Of a DNA stretch of 64,000 nt, positions 38,559-47,889 are shown in pieces. The DNA is taken from the NCBI RefSeq assembly GCF_017968885.1, contig NZ_CP072913.1:6116501-6180500 (forward strand), written 5' to 3'. The position numbers and the translations under genes were made by a program. The notes below the pieces were generated by a model. It had not been told where the DNA came from. It worked only from the letters and a program-made list of their open reading frames with translations, and did no database searches. Source of the DNA: Pseudomonas sp. Tri1 (lineage in GTDB: Bacteria; Pseudomonadota; Gammaproteobacteria; Pseudomonadales; Pseudomonadaceae). Each line of letters begins with the position of its first letter. Positions within the stretch are counted from its first letter, which is position 1.

Positions 38559-40997
38559 ATGTCCCGCCCGCTAGACACCCTGTTGCGCCCCAGCCTGTTG
38601 GCCGTTGCCATTGCCTTTGCCGTTCCTCTCGCCAGCGGCCCGCTGCAGGCCGCCGAACAGGTCACGAGTATGCGCACCTACAACCTGCCCGCCGCGCCAT
38701 TGGCCAGCACCCTGAACCAGATCGCCAGCCAGGCCGGCCTCGCCCTGAGCCTGAATCCGTCCCTGGCCTCGGGCAAAACTTCAGCGCCGGTCCAAGGCCA
38801 GTTCGATGCCACCGGGGCACTGCGTGAGGCCCTGCGTGGCACCGGCCTGCAACTGGAACAAAGCAGCGCCGGCACCTACAGCCTGGTGGCCGTGCCTGAA
38901 GGCGTGATGGTCCTGCCGGAAACCAGCGTGATTGGCGCCGGCTTCGGCGAAACCGCGTGGGGCCCGACCGAAGGCTATGTCGCCACCCGCACCGCCGCCG
39001 GCACCAAGACCGATACGCCGATTGTCGAACTGCCACGCTCGGTGTCCGTGGTGACACGCCAGCAGATGGAAGATCGCTCCGTGCTCAACCTCAACGACGC
39101 CCTGCGCTACACCGCTGGTGTGCAGAGCAGCGGCTACGGCTCGGACTCGCGCAACGACTGGCTGCTGGTGCGTGGCTTCATACCGACCCAGTTCCTCGAT
39201 GGCCTGCCACTGCCCAAGGGCAACTACATCACGCCGAAGATCGAACCCTGGAACCTTGAACGCATCGCCGTGCTGCGCGGCCCGGCCTCTTCGGTCTACG
39301 GCCAGACGCCCCCGGGCGGCATGCTGGACATGGTCAGCCGGCGCCCACAAGCCGAGAGCAGCCACGAAGTCGAGTTGCAGGCCGGCAGCTACGAACACAA
39401 GCAGATCAACTTCGACAGCACTGGCAAGGTCGATGACGAAGGCCAGTTCCTTTATCGGGTCAGCGGCACCGTGCGCGACAGCAATTCCCAGGTCGATCAC
39501 ATCCCGGACAAACGCTACAACCTCGCCCCGAGCCTGACATGGAACATCAACGACGACACGCGCCTGACGTTCCTGTCCCAGTACACCCGCGACGACACTG
39601 GCATCACCGGGCAATTCCTGCCATTGCAGGGCACCAAACTGGCCTCGGCGGCGGGCAGGATTTCCCATCACAAGAACCTGGGCGACCCGGACTGGGAATT
39701 CTATGACCGCACCTACTACGCCCTAGGCTATGCCTTTGAACATCGCCTGAACGACACCTGGCAGTTCCGCCAGAACCTGCGCTACACCAAGAGCGACCTG
39801 GAAACCCAAGGCATCTCCGCCGGTGGGCAATTCTGGCCGGCGGGTCCTGACGAAGCGGTGAGCGCCGATGGCACGGTCAAGCGCAGTGCCAGTGTCGTTG
39901 ACGAGGACATCAGTCAGTTCGCCGTGGACAACAACTTCCAGGCCGATTTCCAGACTGGCGCGTTGAGCCACACCCTGTTGCTGGGCCTGGATCACCAGCG
40001 CGCCAACAGCAATTCGCGCTGGGATTGGGGTTCGACTGGCGTACCGACCAGCAACATCCACAACCCGGTCTACGGACAGGACTTCTCCAACGTCCAGTAC
40101 TTCACCATGTACGACTACAACCAGAAGACCCACCAGACCGGCCTGTACGTTCAGGACCAGATCGCCCTGGACAATTGGCGCCTGGCATTGGGCGGTCGTG
40201 AAGACTGGATTCACACCGGCACCGTTTTCCACAACCTGAACGATGCAACCAACACCCAACGCGACAAGAAATTCAGCGGCAACGCGGCGCTGAGCTACGT
40301 CTTCGATAATGGTGTGACGCCATACATTTCCTTCGCCCAGTCTTTCCAGGCAGCAGCGGGTTCAACCGTCAACAGCACCGATGCGTTCAAACCCACCGAA
40401 GGTGAACAATACGAAGCCGGCATCAAGTACCAACCACCCGGCACCAAGACACTGCTGACCGCCGCAGTGTTCGACCTGACCCAGAAGAACAACTCCGTGA
40501 CTGAAAACAACGTCACCCGCCAGGTGGGTGAAGTTCAGGTTCGCGGCCTGGAGCTGGAAGCCTCCGGCGATGTAACCGACAACCTCAAGCTGATCGGCTC
40601 CTACACCTACAACGACAGCGAAATCACCAAAGGCACGACGGCTGAAAAAGGCAAGCGCATGGCTCAGGTGCCGCGTAACCAGGCTACCGCGTGGGCCGAT
40701 TACACCTGGCACAACGGCCCGCTCGACGGTTTTGGCGTCGGCGCCGGTGTGCGTTATGTCGGCGACACCTACGGCAACACCACCAACACCGACTGGGGCC
40801 ATGTCGGCTCCTACACCGTTTACGACGCGTCGGCCCATTACGACCTGGGTCGCCTGAACAATTCGCTCAAAGGTGTTTCGGTGGCGGTGGATGCGAAGAA
40901 CATTTTCAACAAAGACTACCTGTCCACCTGCGATGGCTTTTATTGCTACTACGGCGATCAGCGCAACGTCGTCGCCAGTGTGAATTACAAGTGGTAG
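38559..40997 (+). CDS. fiuA: TonB-dependent siderophore receptor with signalling domain
   Basis: Outer-membrane receptor of 812 aa. A signal peptide ends near LQAAEQ (about 31). An STN secretin/TonB short N-terminal domain follows (YNLPAAPLASTLNQIASQAG to about 110), marking a transducer that talks to the FecR-type protein. The plug carries VELPRSVSVVTRQQMEDR and VLRGPASSVYGQTPPGGMLDMVSRRP; the barrel ends in VASVNYKW with the terminal aromatic. Overall type is the ferrichrome/ferrioxamine group. AGGAG lies seven bases before the ATG. The ligand is inferred only from resemblance and synteny with FiuA. Confidence 0.82.
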   Translation: MSRPLDTLLRPSLLAVAIAFAVPLASGPLQAAEQVTSMRTYNLPAAPLASTLNQIASQAGLALSLNPSLASGKTSAPVQGQFDATGALREALRGTGLQLEQSSAGTYSLVAVPEGVMVLPETSVIGAGFGETAWGPTEGYVATRTAAGTKTDTPIVELPRSVSVVTRQQMEDRSVLNLNDALRYTAGVQSSGYGSDSRNDWLLVRGFIPTQFLDGLPLPKGNYITPKIEPWNLERIAVLRGPASSVYGQTPPGGMLDMVSRRPQAESSHEVELQAGSYEHKQINFDSTGKVDDEGQFLYRVSGTVRDSNSQVDHIPDKRYNLAPSLTWNINDDTRLTFLSQYTRDDTGITGQFLPLQGTKLASAAGRISHHKNLGDPDWEFYDRTYYALGYAFEHRLNDTWQFRQNLRYTKSDLETQGISAGGQFWPAGPDEAVSADGTVKRSASVVDEDISQFAVDNNFQADFQTGALSHTLLLGLDHQRANSNSRWDWGSTGVPTSNIHNPVYGQDFSNVQYFTMYDYNQKTHQTGLYVQDQIALDNWRLALGGREDWIHTGTVFHNLNDATNTQRDKKFSGNAALSYVFDNGVTPYISFAQSFQAAAGSTVNSTDAFKPTEGEQYEAGIKYQPPGTKTLLTAAVFDLTQKNNSVTENNVTRQVGEVQVRGLELEASGDVTDNLKLIGSYTYNDSEITKGTTAEKGKRMAQVPRNQATAWADYTWHNGPLDGFGVGAGVRYVGDTYGNTTNTDWGHVGSYTVYDASAHYDLGRLNNSLKGVSVAVDAKNIFNKDYLSTCDGFYCYYGDQRNVVASVNYKW

Positions 40998-41009
40998 GCG
41001 GTTAGCGCG

Positions 41010-41096
41010 CGGGAGCAAGGCTTGCCCGCGATGGAGGCGACTCGGTTTCTAAAGGGCCGCATCGCCTGTTTCGCGGGCAAGCCTTGTTTCCACGGA
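41010..41096. repeat. Divergent REP-type inverted repeat
   Basis: GCGGGAGCAAGGCTTGCCCG and CGGGCAAGCCTTGTTTCCAC arms. It is a diverged subtype with GCAAGG-CTTGC cores. A TCCCCTCGCCAC fragment of the other long-repeat family follows at about 41101-41112. Confidence 0.65.
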
Positions 41097-41139
41097 TAAA
41101 TCCCCTCGCCACAGGTGCCCTTTTGCATCCGGATCAATC

Positions 41140-42270
41140 ATGAAAAGCAAAACCATCCGCCGCTGGTCCTTTGTCCACACCTGGACCAGCCTGATCTGCA
41201 CAGTGTTTCTGCTGATGCTGGCGATCACCGGGCTACCGTTGATCTTCCATCATGAAATCGAACACCTGCTCGGCGATGCTCCCGAGTTTCGGCAAATGCC
41301 GACTGACACGCCGCAGTTGGACCTGCAACAACTGGTGGAAAAAGCCAAGGCCCATCGCCCGGGTGAGGTGGTCCAGTATTTTGGCTGGGACGAGGACGAA
41401 CCCAACGGCGTCATCACCATCATGGCGCCAACACCCGGCACTGAACCCAATTCGTCCCACACCTTCATGCTCGACGCGCGCACTGGTGAGGCCCTGGCAA
41501 TGCCCTCGGCCAACGGCGGTTTCATGATGGTCATGCTGCGCTTGCACGTGGACATGTTCGCCGGGTTGCCGGGCAAATTGTTGCTGGCGTTCATGGGGCT
41601 GTTGTTCGTGATTGCCATCGTCTCCGGGGTGGTCCTGTACCTGCCGTTCATGCGCCGCTTGAGGTTCGCCACGGTACGCCAAGACAAATCCACGCGCCTG
41701 CGCTGGCTCGACCTGCACAACCTGATCGGTGTGGTGACGCTGGTCTGGGCGCTGACCGTTGGCGTTACCGGCGTGATCGCCGCATGCGCCGACCTGATCA
41801 TCGCCGCCTGGCGCAACGACAGCCTCAGCGCCATGGTCGAACCCTACCGCAACGCCCCGCCGCTGACGCAACTGGCACCGGCAAGCCGCTTGCTCGACAT
41901 CGCCAAGGAGGTCGCTCCGGGCATGGCGCCGAGTTTCATCGCCTTCCCCGGCACCCTGTTTTCCAGTGAGCACCACTACGGCGTATTCATGAAAGGCAGC
42001 ACCCACCTGACTTCGCATTTGCTGACCCCGGTACTGATCGACGCCAGCACCCTGGACGTCACCGCCGTGGCCGAACGGCCTTGGTACTTGGACGTCATGA
42101 GCCTGTCGTTGCCGCTGCATTTCGGCGACTACGGTGGCCGGCCGATGCAGATTTTCTGGGCGACCCTCGACGTGCTGACCATCATCGTCCTTGGCAGTGG
42201 CGTTTACCTGTGGCTGGTGCGGCGTAAAGCGGCCAAGCGTGCAACCGTCGGTGCGGAGGTCGCCTCGTGA
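41140..42270 (+). CDS. PepSY-associated membrane protein, probable siderophore reductase
   Basis: Inner-membrane protein of 376 aa with about four helices: RWSFVHTWTSLICTVFLLMLAITG at the N-terminus, a pair around 140-165 (LLLAFMGLLFVIAIVSGVVLYLPF) and 190-215, and a last one near 345-365. Histidines in HTWTS, LRLHVDMFAGLPG, LDLHNLIG and LPLHFGDYGG resemble haem ligands in FoxB/PiuB-type proteins. Next to a siderophore receptor it probably helps release iron in the periplasm or membrane. The stop overlaps the following small gene (GTGA). Confidence 0.83.
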   Translation: MKSKTIRRWSFVHTWTSLICTVFLLMLAITGLPLIFHHEIEHLLGDAPEFRQMPTDTPQLDLQQLVEKAKAHRPGEVVQYFGWDEDEPNGVITIMAPTPGTEPNSSHTFMLDARTGEALAMPSANGGFMMVMLRLHVDMFAGLPGKLLLAFMGLLFVIAIVSGVVLYLPFMRRLRFATVRQDKSTRLRWLDLHNLIGVVTLVWALTVGVTGVIAACADLIIAAWRNDSLSAMVEPYRNAPPLTQLAPASRLLDIAKEVAPGMAPSFIAFPGTLFSSEHHYGVFMKGSTHLTSHLLTPVLIDASTLDVTAVAERPWYLDVMSLSLPLHFGDYGGRPMQIFWATLDVLTIIVLGSGVYLWLVRRKAAKRATVGAEVAS

Positions 42271-42446
42271 GGCCCCGGCAATCGAGTTTCTGGAAAGTGT
42301 TTGGCGTGCCCATGGTGATCGGGGTCCTTTGCGCGGCAGGGCTGTTCAGTGCCTTGCTGGGTGACGGTCTGTGGGACGCCGTCAGTTGGCTGGGGTTGGG
42401 TATCCCCTCTGTGGTGGCGGTGTGGGGCTTGATCCCGCGCCGCTGA
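42267..42446 (+). CDS. Small two-helix membrane protein, unknown function
   Basis: A 59-residue protein with GTG start overlapping the PepSY gene stop and GGAGG seven bases before it. Two hydrophobic stretches are visible, VFGVPMVIGVLCAAGLFSAL and WLGLGIPSVVAVWGLIP, with a basic N-terminus (RPRQSSFWK) and basic end PRR. It is probably an accessory subunit of the PepSY protein given the coupling. I do not assign it to a family. Confidence 0.75.
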   Translation: MRPRQSSFWKVFGVPMVIGVLCAAGLFSALLGDGLWDAVSWLGLGIPSVVAVWGLIPRR

Positions 42447-42551
42447 GTCATTCGGGCGGGCATTGGCCAGACGCACGCCCTCCTCTGCTCGTCATACGAT
42501 AACCGCCGACACCGCCGGTTAATTCAAACCCCACAACCTTCGACATATTTA

Positions 42552-42601
42552 TTGACAAATTAATCCTTGCACTTCTATAAAGGCCAATGTTGTACGACAA
42601 C
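42552..42601 (+). promoter_or_regulatory. Sigma-70 promoter and operator for the MFS gene
   Basis: TTGACA (42552-42557), 18-base spacer, TATAAA (42576-42581). A perfect palindrome GTTGT-ACG-ACAAC (42589-42601) sits at the expected transcription start. TTGT-N3-ACAA-like sites are typical of GntR/FCD-family repressors, so a sugar-acid-type regulator is plausible; no regulator gene is adjacent. Confidence 0.65.
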
Positions 42602-42651
42602 CTACAACAAGACATGCGGCACCAACTCCAAAAATAATTGATGGTGAAGTG

Positions 42652-43950
42652 ATGAAAATCAAAGGCATCCGCTGGTGGATGGTCGGCCTGGTCACGGCCG
42701 GCCTGATGGTCAACTACCTGGCTCGCAATACCCTCTCGGTGGCCGCTCCGACCCTGATGAGCGAAATGAACATCTCCACCGAGCAGTATTCCCACATCGT
42801 CGTGGCCTGGCAGATCTGCTACGCGCTGATGCAACCGGTGGCCGGCTACATCATCGATGCCATCGGTACCAAGATGGGTTTCGCCATTTTCGCCTTCGCC
42901 TGGTCCATCGCCTGTGCCGCAGCAGCCATGGCCTCGGGCTGGCAAGGCCTGGCGTTTTTCCGTGGTTTGCTCGGCCTGACGGAAGCCGCCGGGCTGCCGG
43001 CTGCAGTAAAGACCTCTACCGAATGGTTCCCGGCCAAGGAACGCTCGGTGGCCATCGGCTGGTTCAACATCGGTTCCTCGATCGGCGCCGTACTGGCTCC
43101 GCCACTCGTGGTCTGGGCGATTCTGAACAGTGGTTGGGAGCTGGCGTTCCTGATCGTTGGCGGCCTGGGTGTGGCCTGGACGTTCCTCTGGCTGATCTTT
43201 TACAAGCATCCACGCGACCAAAAGCTCTTGGGCGACACCGAGCGCGATTACATCCTCAGCGGCCAGGAAGCCCACTTCCAAGATCCGACGCCGAAGAAAG
43301 GCAGCTGGAAACGCATCATCGCCAGCCGCAACTTCTACGCCATCGCCAGTGCCCGGATTCTCTCCGAGCCGGCTTGGCAAACGTTCAACGCCTGGATCCC
43401 GCTGTACCTGATGACCGAGCGGCACATGAACATCAAGGAGATCGCGATGTTCGCCTGGCTGCCGTTCCTGGCTGCCGACCTCGGTTGCGTGCTGGGCGGT
43501 TACCTGAGCCCGTTCTTCCACAAGTATTGCAAGGTGTCGCTGTTCACCTCGCGCAAAATGGTCCTGCTGTTCGGTGCCTCCTGCATGATCGGCCCGGCGT
43601 GCATAGGCCTGGTCGCCAGCCCGTACACGGCGATCGCCCTGCTGTGTGTCGGCGGTTTTGCCCACCAGACCCTGTCCGGCGCGCTGTACGCCATCACGTC
43701 CGATTCCTTCGGCAAGAATGAAGTCGCCACTGCCACCGGCATGGGCGGGATGTTCGGCTATCTGGGCGCGGCGGCCTTCACCCTGTTGTTTGGCGTGATG
43801 GTGACCAAGATCGGCTACAGCCCACTGTTCGTGCTGTTAGCGATCTTCGATGTGGTCGCGGCCTTTATCGTCTGGACCGTCGCCCGGGAACTCAAGCAAC
43901 AACCGACGACATCGGCACCAGCGCCGCAGGCCCTTCAACCAGCCGCCTGA
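42652..43950 (+). CDS. MFS transporter, hexuronate/sugar-acid (ACS) type
   Basis: Twelve-helix major facilitator, 432 aa. The ACS-family pattern is clear: RWWMVGLVTAGLMVNYLARNTLSVAAPTL at helix 1, RGLLGLTEAAGLPAAVKTSTEWFPAKERSVAIGWFNIGSSIGA, and a conserved LGGYLSPFF. It resembles ExuT/GudP-type carriers of hexuronates or aldarates by proton symport; the real substrate is not determinable. The ATG at 42652 follows an in-frame GTG at 42649. It is monocistronic with its own regulated promoter; no catabolic genes flank it. Confidence 0.82.
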   Translation: MKIKGIRWWMVGLVTAGLMVNYLARNTLSVAAPTLMSEMNISTEQYSHIVVAWQICYALMQPVAGYIIDAIGTKMGFAIFAFAWSIACAAAAMASGWQGLAFFRGLLGLTEAAGLPAAVKTSTEWFPAKERSVAIGWFNIGSSIGAVLAPPLVVWAILNSGWELAFLIVGGLGVAWTFLWLIFYKHPRDQKLLGDTERDYILSGQEAHFQDPTPKKGSWKRIIASRNFYAIASARILSEPAWQTFNAWIPLYLMTERHMNIKEIAMFAWLPFLAADLGCVLGGYLSPFFHKYCKVSLFTSRKMVLLFGASCMIGPACIGLVASPYTAIALLCVGGFAHQTLSGALYAITSDSFGKNEVATATGMGGMFGYLGAAAFTLLFGVMVTKIGYSPLFVLLAIFDVVAAFIVWTVARELKQQPTTSAPAPQALQPAA

Positions 43951-44050
43951 TGCATGGCGCGACCGGGACTCATCGCCCAGGTCGCGCCTGCCTTGTACAC
44001 GGCTGAACGCGCTATGCTGCGCAACAAGTCCCACTGATCGAGACGCTGCC

Positions 44051-44680
44051 ATGTCCACCCCCAGCATGACGCTGTTCCACAACCCCGCTTCACCCTTTGT
44101 CCGCAAGGTTCTGGTGCTGCTGCACGAAACCGGTCAGCAAGACCGTGTGGCACTACAGCTCAGCCAGCTCACGCCGGTCAAACCGGATCGGGCCCTGATC
44201 GATGACAACCCATTGAGCAAGATCCCGGCCCTGCGCCTGGCCAACGGCAGCGTGATCCATGACAGTCGCGTCATCCTCGACTACCTCGACCACCAGCACG
44301 TCGGCAACCCGCTGATCCCCCGGGACGGCGCGGCCCGCTGGCGGCGCTTGACCCTAGCCTCCCTGGCCGATGGGATCATGGATGCAGCCGTGATGATCCG
44401 TTACGAAACCGCCCTGCGCCCTGCGGAAAAACACTGGGACGAATGGCTCGATGCCCAACGGGACAAGATTCGCCGCGCCCTGGCCATGCTCGAAGCCGAG
44501 GCGATTGCCGAACTGGCCTGTCATTTCGACGTGGCGTCCATCAGTGTGGCCTGCGCCCTGGGCTACCTGGACCTGCGCCATCCTGACCTGGAATGGCGCA
44601 AGGCCAATCCGCAACTGGCGGCGTGGTTTGCCGAAGTCAGTTTGCGGCCTTCGATGGTTGAGACGGTGCCCAGGGTTTAG
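44051..44680 (+). CDS. Glutathione S-transferase family protein
   Basis: Protein of 209 aa with the thioredoxin-like N-terminal domain LFHNPASPFVRKVLVLLHETG (catalytic Ser in SPFVRK), cis-Pro motif NPLSKIPAL and the GSH-contact DSRVILDYLD, then the all-helical C-terminal domain. It is a beta/theta-like bacterial GST. The chosen ATG gives MSTPSMTLFHN; a second Met five codons later is also possible. It lies 100 bases after the MFS gene. The substrate is unknown. Confidence 0.88.
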   Translation: MSTPSMTLFHNPASPFVRKVLVLLHETGQQDRVALQLSQLTPVKPDRALIDDNPLSKIPALRLANGSVIHDSRVILDYLDHQHVGNPLIPRDGAARWRRLTLASLADGIMDAAVMIRYETALRPAEKHWDEWLDAQRDKIRRALAMLEAEAIAELACHFDVASISVACALGYLDLRHPDLEWRKANPQLAAWFAEVSLRPSMVETVPRV

Positions 44681-44703
44681 CTTGCATTGACCGTTCCGCC
44701 CTC

Positions 44704-44784
44704 ATCGCGAGCAAGCTCGCTCCCACATTGGGTTGCTTTGTCTGGACGACCGGGATCCCCTGTGGGAGCGAGCTTGCTCGCGAT
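44704..44784. repeat. REPIN
   Basis: Inverted REP arms at 44704-44726 and 44762-44784, both with the standard core, between the convergent GST and creD genes. Confidence 0.85.
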
Positions 44785-44878
44785 GAGCGGCACACTGGCT
44801 CCAAAGGAAACAACTCAGCAACCTGCATCACTAACACTTCTCGCCATTGCCGATCCTCACGCAACCCCAACGACCGGC

Positions 44879-46252
44879 TCATTTCACCTCTCCCAGATCA
44901 AAGCTCATGGCAGCGGCCGGCTTGGACCCAACCCCGTACCAATCCAATTTGCGGGTCAGCACCATGAACACACCCAGCAAGCTGAACAGCAACAGCGAGC
45001 CCATCAACAGCGCATAATCCTCAGCGCTCAACAAGCCATAGAGCAAGCCGTACAACCCCGCCAACCCCACCGAGAACCCCAGGCCGTGGCTCACGCTGCG
45101 CAGCACATGGCAGACATAAAACCCGATCAGCAACACACAGGCACTGGCCGACACCAGGTACGCCGGGGCAAAGCCGATGTGCTCCGACAGCGACAACAGC
45201 AGCAGGTAGAAGAACGCCAACGCCACACCCACCAAGGCGTACTGGACCGGGTGCACCGCCAGGCTCTTGAGCACTTCGAAGAGGAAGAAACCGGCGAAGG
45301 TCAGCGCGACGAACAGCAGCGCGTATTTGATCGCCCGGTCGCTCTTGAGGTATTGGTCCACCGGGTCGATGAAGCTCACACCGAAGGCGCGACTGCGGAA
45401 CGCTTCACAACTGTCGCTTGGTTCGCAGGCTTGCAACGTTTCCAGCAGGTTGGTGGAGAAAAACGACGTCTGCCAGTCAGCACTGAAGCCCTGCTCATTA
45501 ATGTCGCGATTGGTGGGTAGGTAGTTGCCGATGAAGCTGGGGTGCGGCCAGTCGGCGGACAAGTGCACCTTGGTGGATTTGCCCACCGGCAGAATCTGCA
45601 GCTCGCCGGTGCCCTGCAGGCGCAGGTCGAAGCCGAAGGTCAGCTCCGGACTGCCCTGGGCAGTGATCATCGGCAGCGGCACATGCACACCCTGCCCCAG
45701 CCAGCCAAGCCGCGAACCGGGCAAAAAGTCGACGGTCTGCTGGTTCAGTGTCAGGGTCAGCGCATTCTCGATGCCACGAATATCGCTGATACCTACGCTC
45801 AGGTACGGTTCGTCGAAGCGGTAATCGGCAAAATCCTTGACCGCCACACCGTAGCGCTCAGGCACCTTGAAGCGGCCATCGATCCGGTTATCGGCGTGGA
45901 ACAACCGCGCTTCGTAGATCCCCCGGGCACGGGTTTCAGTGCGGACCTGGCCGTCGAGCTCGAACTCTTCCGGCAAAAAATACAACTCGCCCGACCGCTC
46001 GACGGTTTCCAGGAAACGCACACCGGTCTTCTCGTTGGTATTCCAGACCTTCACCTCCTTGCGAAACGGCACCACGATCATCGGCCCGATCAGCTGCTGG
46101 CTGTAGCTGGAGCTGCGGGCGATGTCCTGCAACACACCGTCGCGCAGCTCCTGGCGCTCGTCGATGAGGCCATTGATCATCAACAGCGGGATCATCAGTA
46201 ACAGAATCAGTAGGGCAATCATGCCCAGTTTTATGGCGAGGCTGCGGTTCAT
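44879..46252 (-). CDS. creD: Inner-membrane protein CreD
   Basis: Member of the CreD family, 457 aa, the main target gene of the CreBC two-component system, affecting envelope integrity and beta-lactam response. One N-terminal helix (IKLGMIALLILLLMIPLLMI) is followed by a periplasmic domain (about 30-300) and several C-terminal helices (DRAIKYALLFVALTFAGFFLFEVL onward). The RSSSYSQQLIGPMIVVPF and FIDPVDQYLKSDRAIKY segments are family hallmarks. GGGAG precedes the ATG. A CreB-tag-like direct repeat lies 68 bases upstream. Confidence 0.93.
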   Translation of the reverse strand: MNRSLAIKLGMIALLILLLMIPLLMINGLIDERQELRDGVLQDIARSSSYSQQLIGPMIVVPFRKEVKVWNTNEKTGVRFLETVERSGELYFLPEEFELDGQVRTETRARGIYEARLFHADNRIDGRFKVPERYGVAVKDFADYRFDEPYLSVGISDIRGIENALTLTLNQQTVDFLPGSRLGWLGQGVHVPLPMITAQGSPELTFGFDLRLQGTGELQILPVGKSTKVHLSADWPHPSFIGNYLPTNRDINEQGFSADWQTSFFSTNLLETLQACEPSDSCEAFRSRAFGVSFIDPVDQYLKSDRAIKYALLFVALTFAGFFLFEVLKSLAVHPVQYALVGVALAFFYLLLLSLSEHIGFAPAYLVSASACVLLIGFYVCHVLRSVSHGLGFSVGLAGLYGLLYGLLSAEDYALLMGSLLLFSLLGVFMVLTRKLDWYGVGSKPAAAMSFDLGEVK

Positions 46253-46319
46253 GTGGGGCTCTCCCTGTTCGTATGGGGGAGAGTCTGGGGGGGCTGTGTG
46301 AGGCGTTTATGGGGAGAGT

Positions 46320-46335
46320 GTGGAGATTGTGTGGA
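46320..46335 (-). promoter_or_regulatory. Putative CreB-binding direct repeat (cre/blr tag-like)
   Basis: On the minus strand TCCAC-ACAATC-TCCAC. It has the same half-site length and six-base spacing as the TTCAC-N6-TTCAC tag known for CreB/BlrA, with one change in each half, 68 bases before creD. Confidence 0.5.
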
Positions 46336-46353
46336 AACTGACAGCCAAAAACT

Positions 46354-46436
46354 GTGGGAGCGAGCTCGCGAGGGCGGTAGATCAGTGCCAGCTATGCTGG
46401 CTGACACTGCGCTATCGCGAGCAAGCTCGCTCCCAC
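46354..46436. repeat. REPIN with one damaged arm
   Basis: The arm starting at 46354 reads GTGGGAGCGAGCTCGCGA, lacking the TTGC of the standard core, while the other arm (46414-46436) is intact. It lies between creC and creD. Confidence 0.8.
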
Positions 46437-46470
46437 AAAGGGTAGGCGTTGTCGGATAGCAGATGCGGTT

Positions 46471-47889
46471 TCAGGGCAACCGCAACACCACTTCAACCCC
46501 TCCCTCGACATTGCCAATCTGGAATGCCCCTCCATGCAACTGCACCACTTCCTCCACAAAGTTGAGCCCCAGGCCGGTACTCTTGCGGCCGCTGTCCGGG
46601 CGCGGCAGGGAGTAGAAGCGTTCGCTCAGGCGCGGCAGGGCGTAGTCAGGAATCGCTTCGGCCTGATTGAACAAGTGGATCTGCACACAATCGCCGATGC
46701 GCTCGGCACTGACGCGCAGCAGTCCGTTGACGGGGGTGAAGTCCAAGGCATTGTCCAGCAGATTGCCCAAGGCCTGATGCAACAGAAACGCCTCGCCCGT
46801 CAGCACCAGGTCGGCGGCGATGTGTTGCTCGATCCGCAACTGCCGACTCTCGATCCAGCCACCGCGAGCCTCCAGCAGCTCCTCCATCAACGCCGCCAGC
46901 GGCACCGCGACTTTTTCCTCCAGCCCCTGGCGCTGCTCGATCTGGGCCAGGTTGAGCAACCGTTCGATCAGTTGCTGCATGCGCACGCTTTCACTGTCGA
47001 TATTGCTGACAAAGCGCTGGTGCTGGGCCGCAGGCATATCGCTCTGCAGCAGCTCGGCGGCACCGCGAATCGCCGCCAGCGGGCTCTTGAGTTCGTGGGT
47101 CAACGTATGCACGTAGCGCTCAACGTAAGCCTTGCCTTCGAGCTGGGTGCGCATGTGTTCCACCGCACCCGCCAATTGCTCGAACTCGCCGCCACGATAA
47201 TGCGGCACTTCCACCCGACGGCCCTGGCTGACCGCCTGGGCGTAGCTCGTCAAGCGCCGCAATGCCGCGCTGAGCCACCACGACAGCAAGCCGCCCAGCA
47301 GCAGGCCCAAGGCGACCAACCCGGCGCCATACGCCAGCAGACGCCGCTCCGTGCGATCGATATAAGGCTGCAGCGAGCTGTTGGGCTTGGCCACGGTGAC
47401 CACACCGATGATCCGACCGTTGTCGCGGATCGGCGCGCCGACGTGCATCACCGAAGACGTCGGGTCGTCGGCAACGCTGCGGGTCGAACGAGCGCCGTAG
47501 TGGCCGCGCAGAGTCAGGTAGACGTCGTTCCAGCGCGAATAATCCTGGCCCACCGCCACGCCACTGGAGTCGAGCACCACAATGCCCTTTGCATCGGTGA
47601 CATAGATGCGGTGGCTGACCTGGTTCTTCGGCAAGCCCCAGATCGTCGCCGCCGGCTGGCGCTCGCCGTAGGCCTTGAGCAATTGCGGCCAACGATTCTG
47701 GTTGAGGGTGCCGGCCTTGAAATCGTCCCGCAGGATCTCGGCCATCAGGTTGGCCGTGTCCACCAGGGTTTCTTCGGTGGACTGGCGCACGCCAGGGCGG
47801 ATTTCTTCCATCACCGTGTTGAGCACGAAATAGCCGGTCAAACCGATGAACAGCACATACACCAGGAAAATCCGGATCCCCAGCGACAT
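46471..47889 (-). CDS. creC: Sensor histidine kinase CreC
   Basis: Membrane sensor of 472 aa. Helix 1 (IFLVYVLFIGLTGYFVLNTV) and helix 2 (about 186-205) bracket a periplasmic sensor domain of the CreC type. A HAMP-like linker leads to the phospho-acceptor His265 in LTHELKSPLAAIRGAAELL, then the N box LGNLLDNALDF and a G box STGLGLNFVEEVV. It should phosphorylate CreB. The start ATG shares a base with the creB stop (TGATG). Confidence 0.94.
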   Translation of the reverse strand: MSLGIRIFLVYVLFIGLTGYFVLNTVMEEIRPGVRQSTEETLVDTANLMAEILRDDFKAGTLNQNRWPQLLKAYGERQPAATIWGLPKNQVSHRIYVTDAKGIVVLDSSGVAVGQDYSRWNDVYLTLRGHYGARSTRSVADDPTSSVMHVGAPIRDNGRIIGVVTVAKPNSSLQPYIDRTERRLLAYGAGLVALGLLLGGLLSWWLSAALRRLTSYAQAVSQGRRVEVPHYRGGEFEQLAGAVEHMRTQLEGKAYVERYVHTLTHELKSPLAAIRGAAELLQSDMPAAQHQRFVSNIDSESVRMQQLIERLLNLAQIEQRQGLEEKVAVPLAALMEELLEARGGWIESRQLRIEQHIAADLVLTGEAFLLHQALGNLLDNALDFTPVNGLLRVSAERIGDCVQIHLFNQAEAIPDYALPRLSERFYSLPRPDSGRKSTGLGLNFVEEVVQLHGGAFQIGNVEGGVEVVLRLP

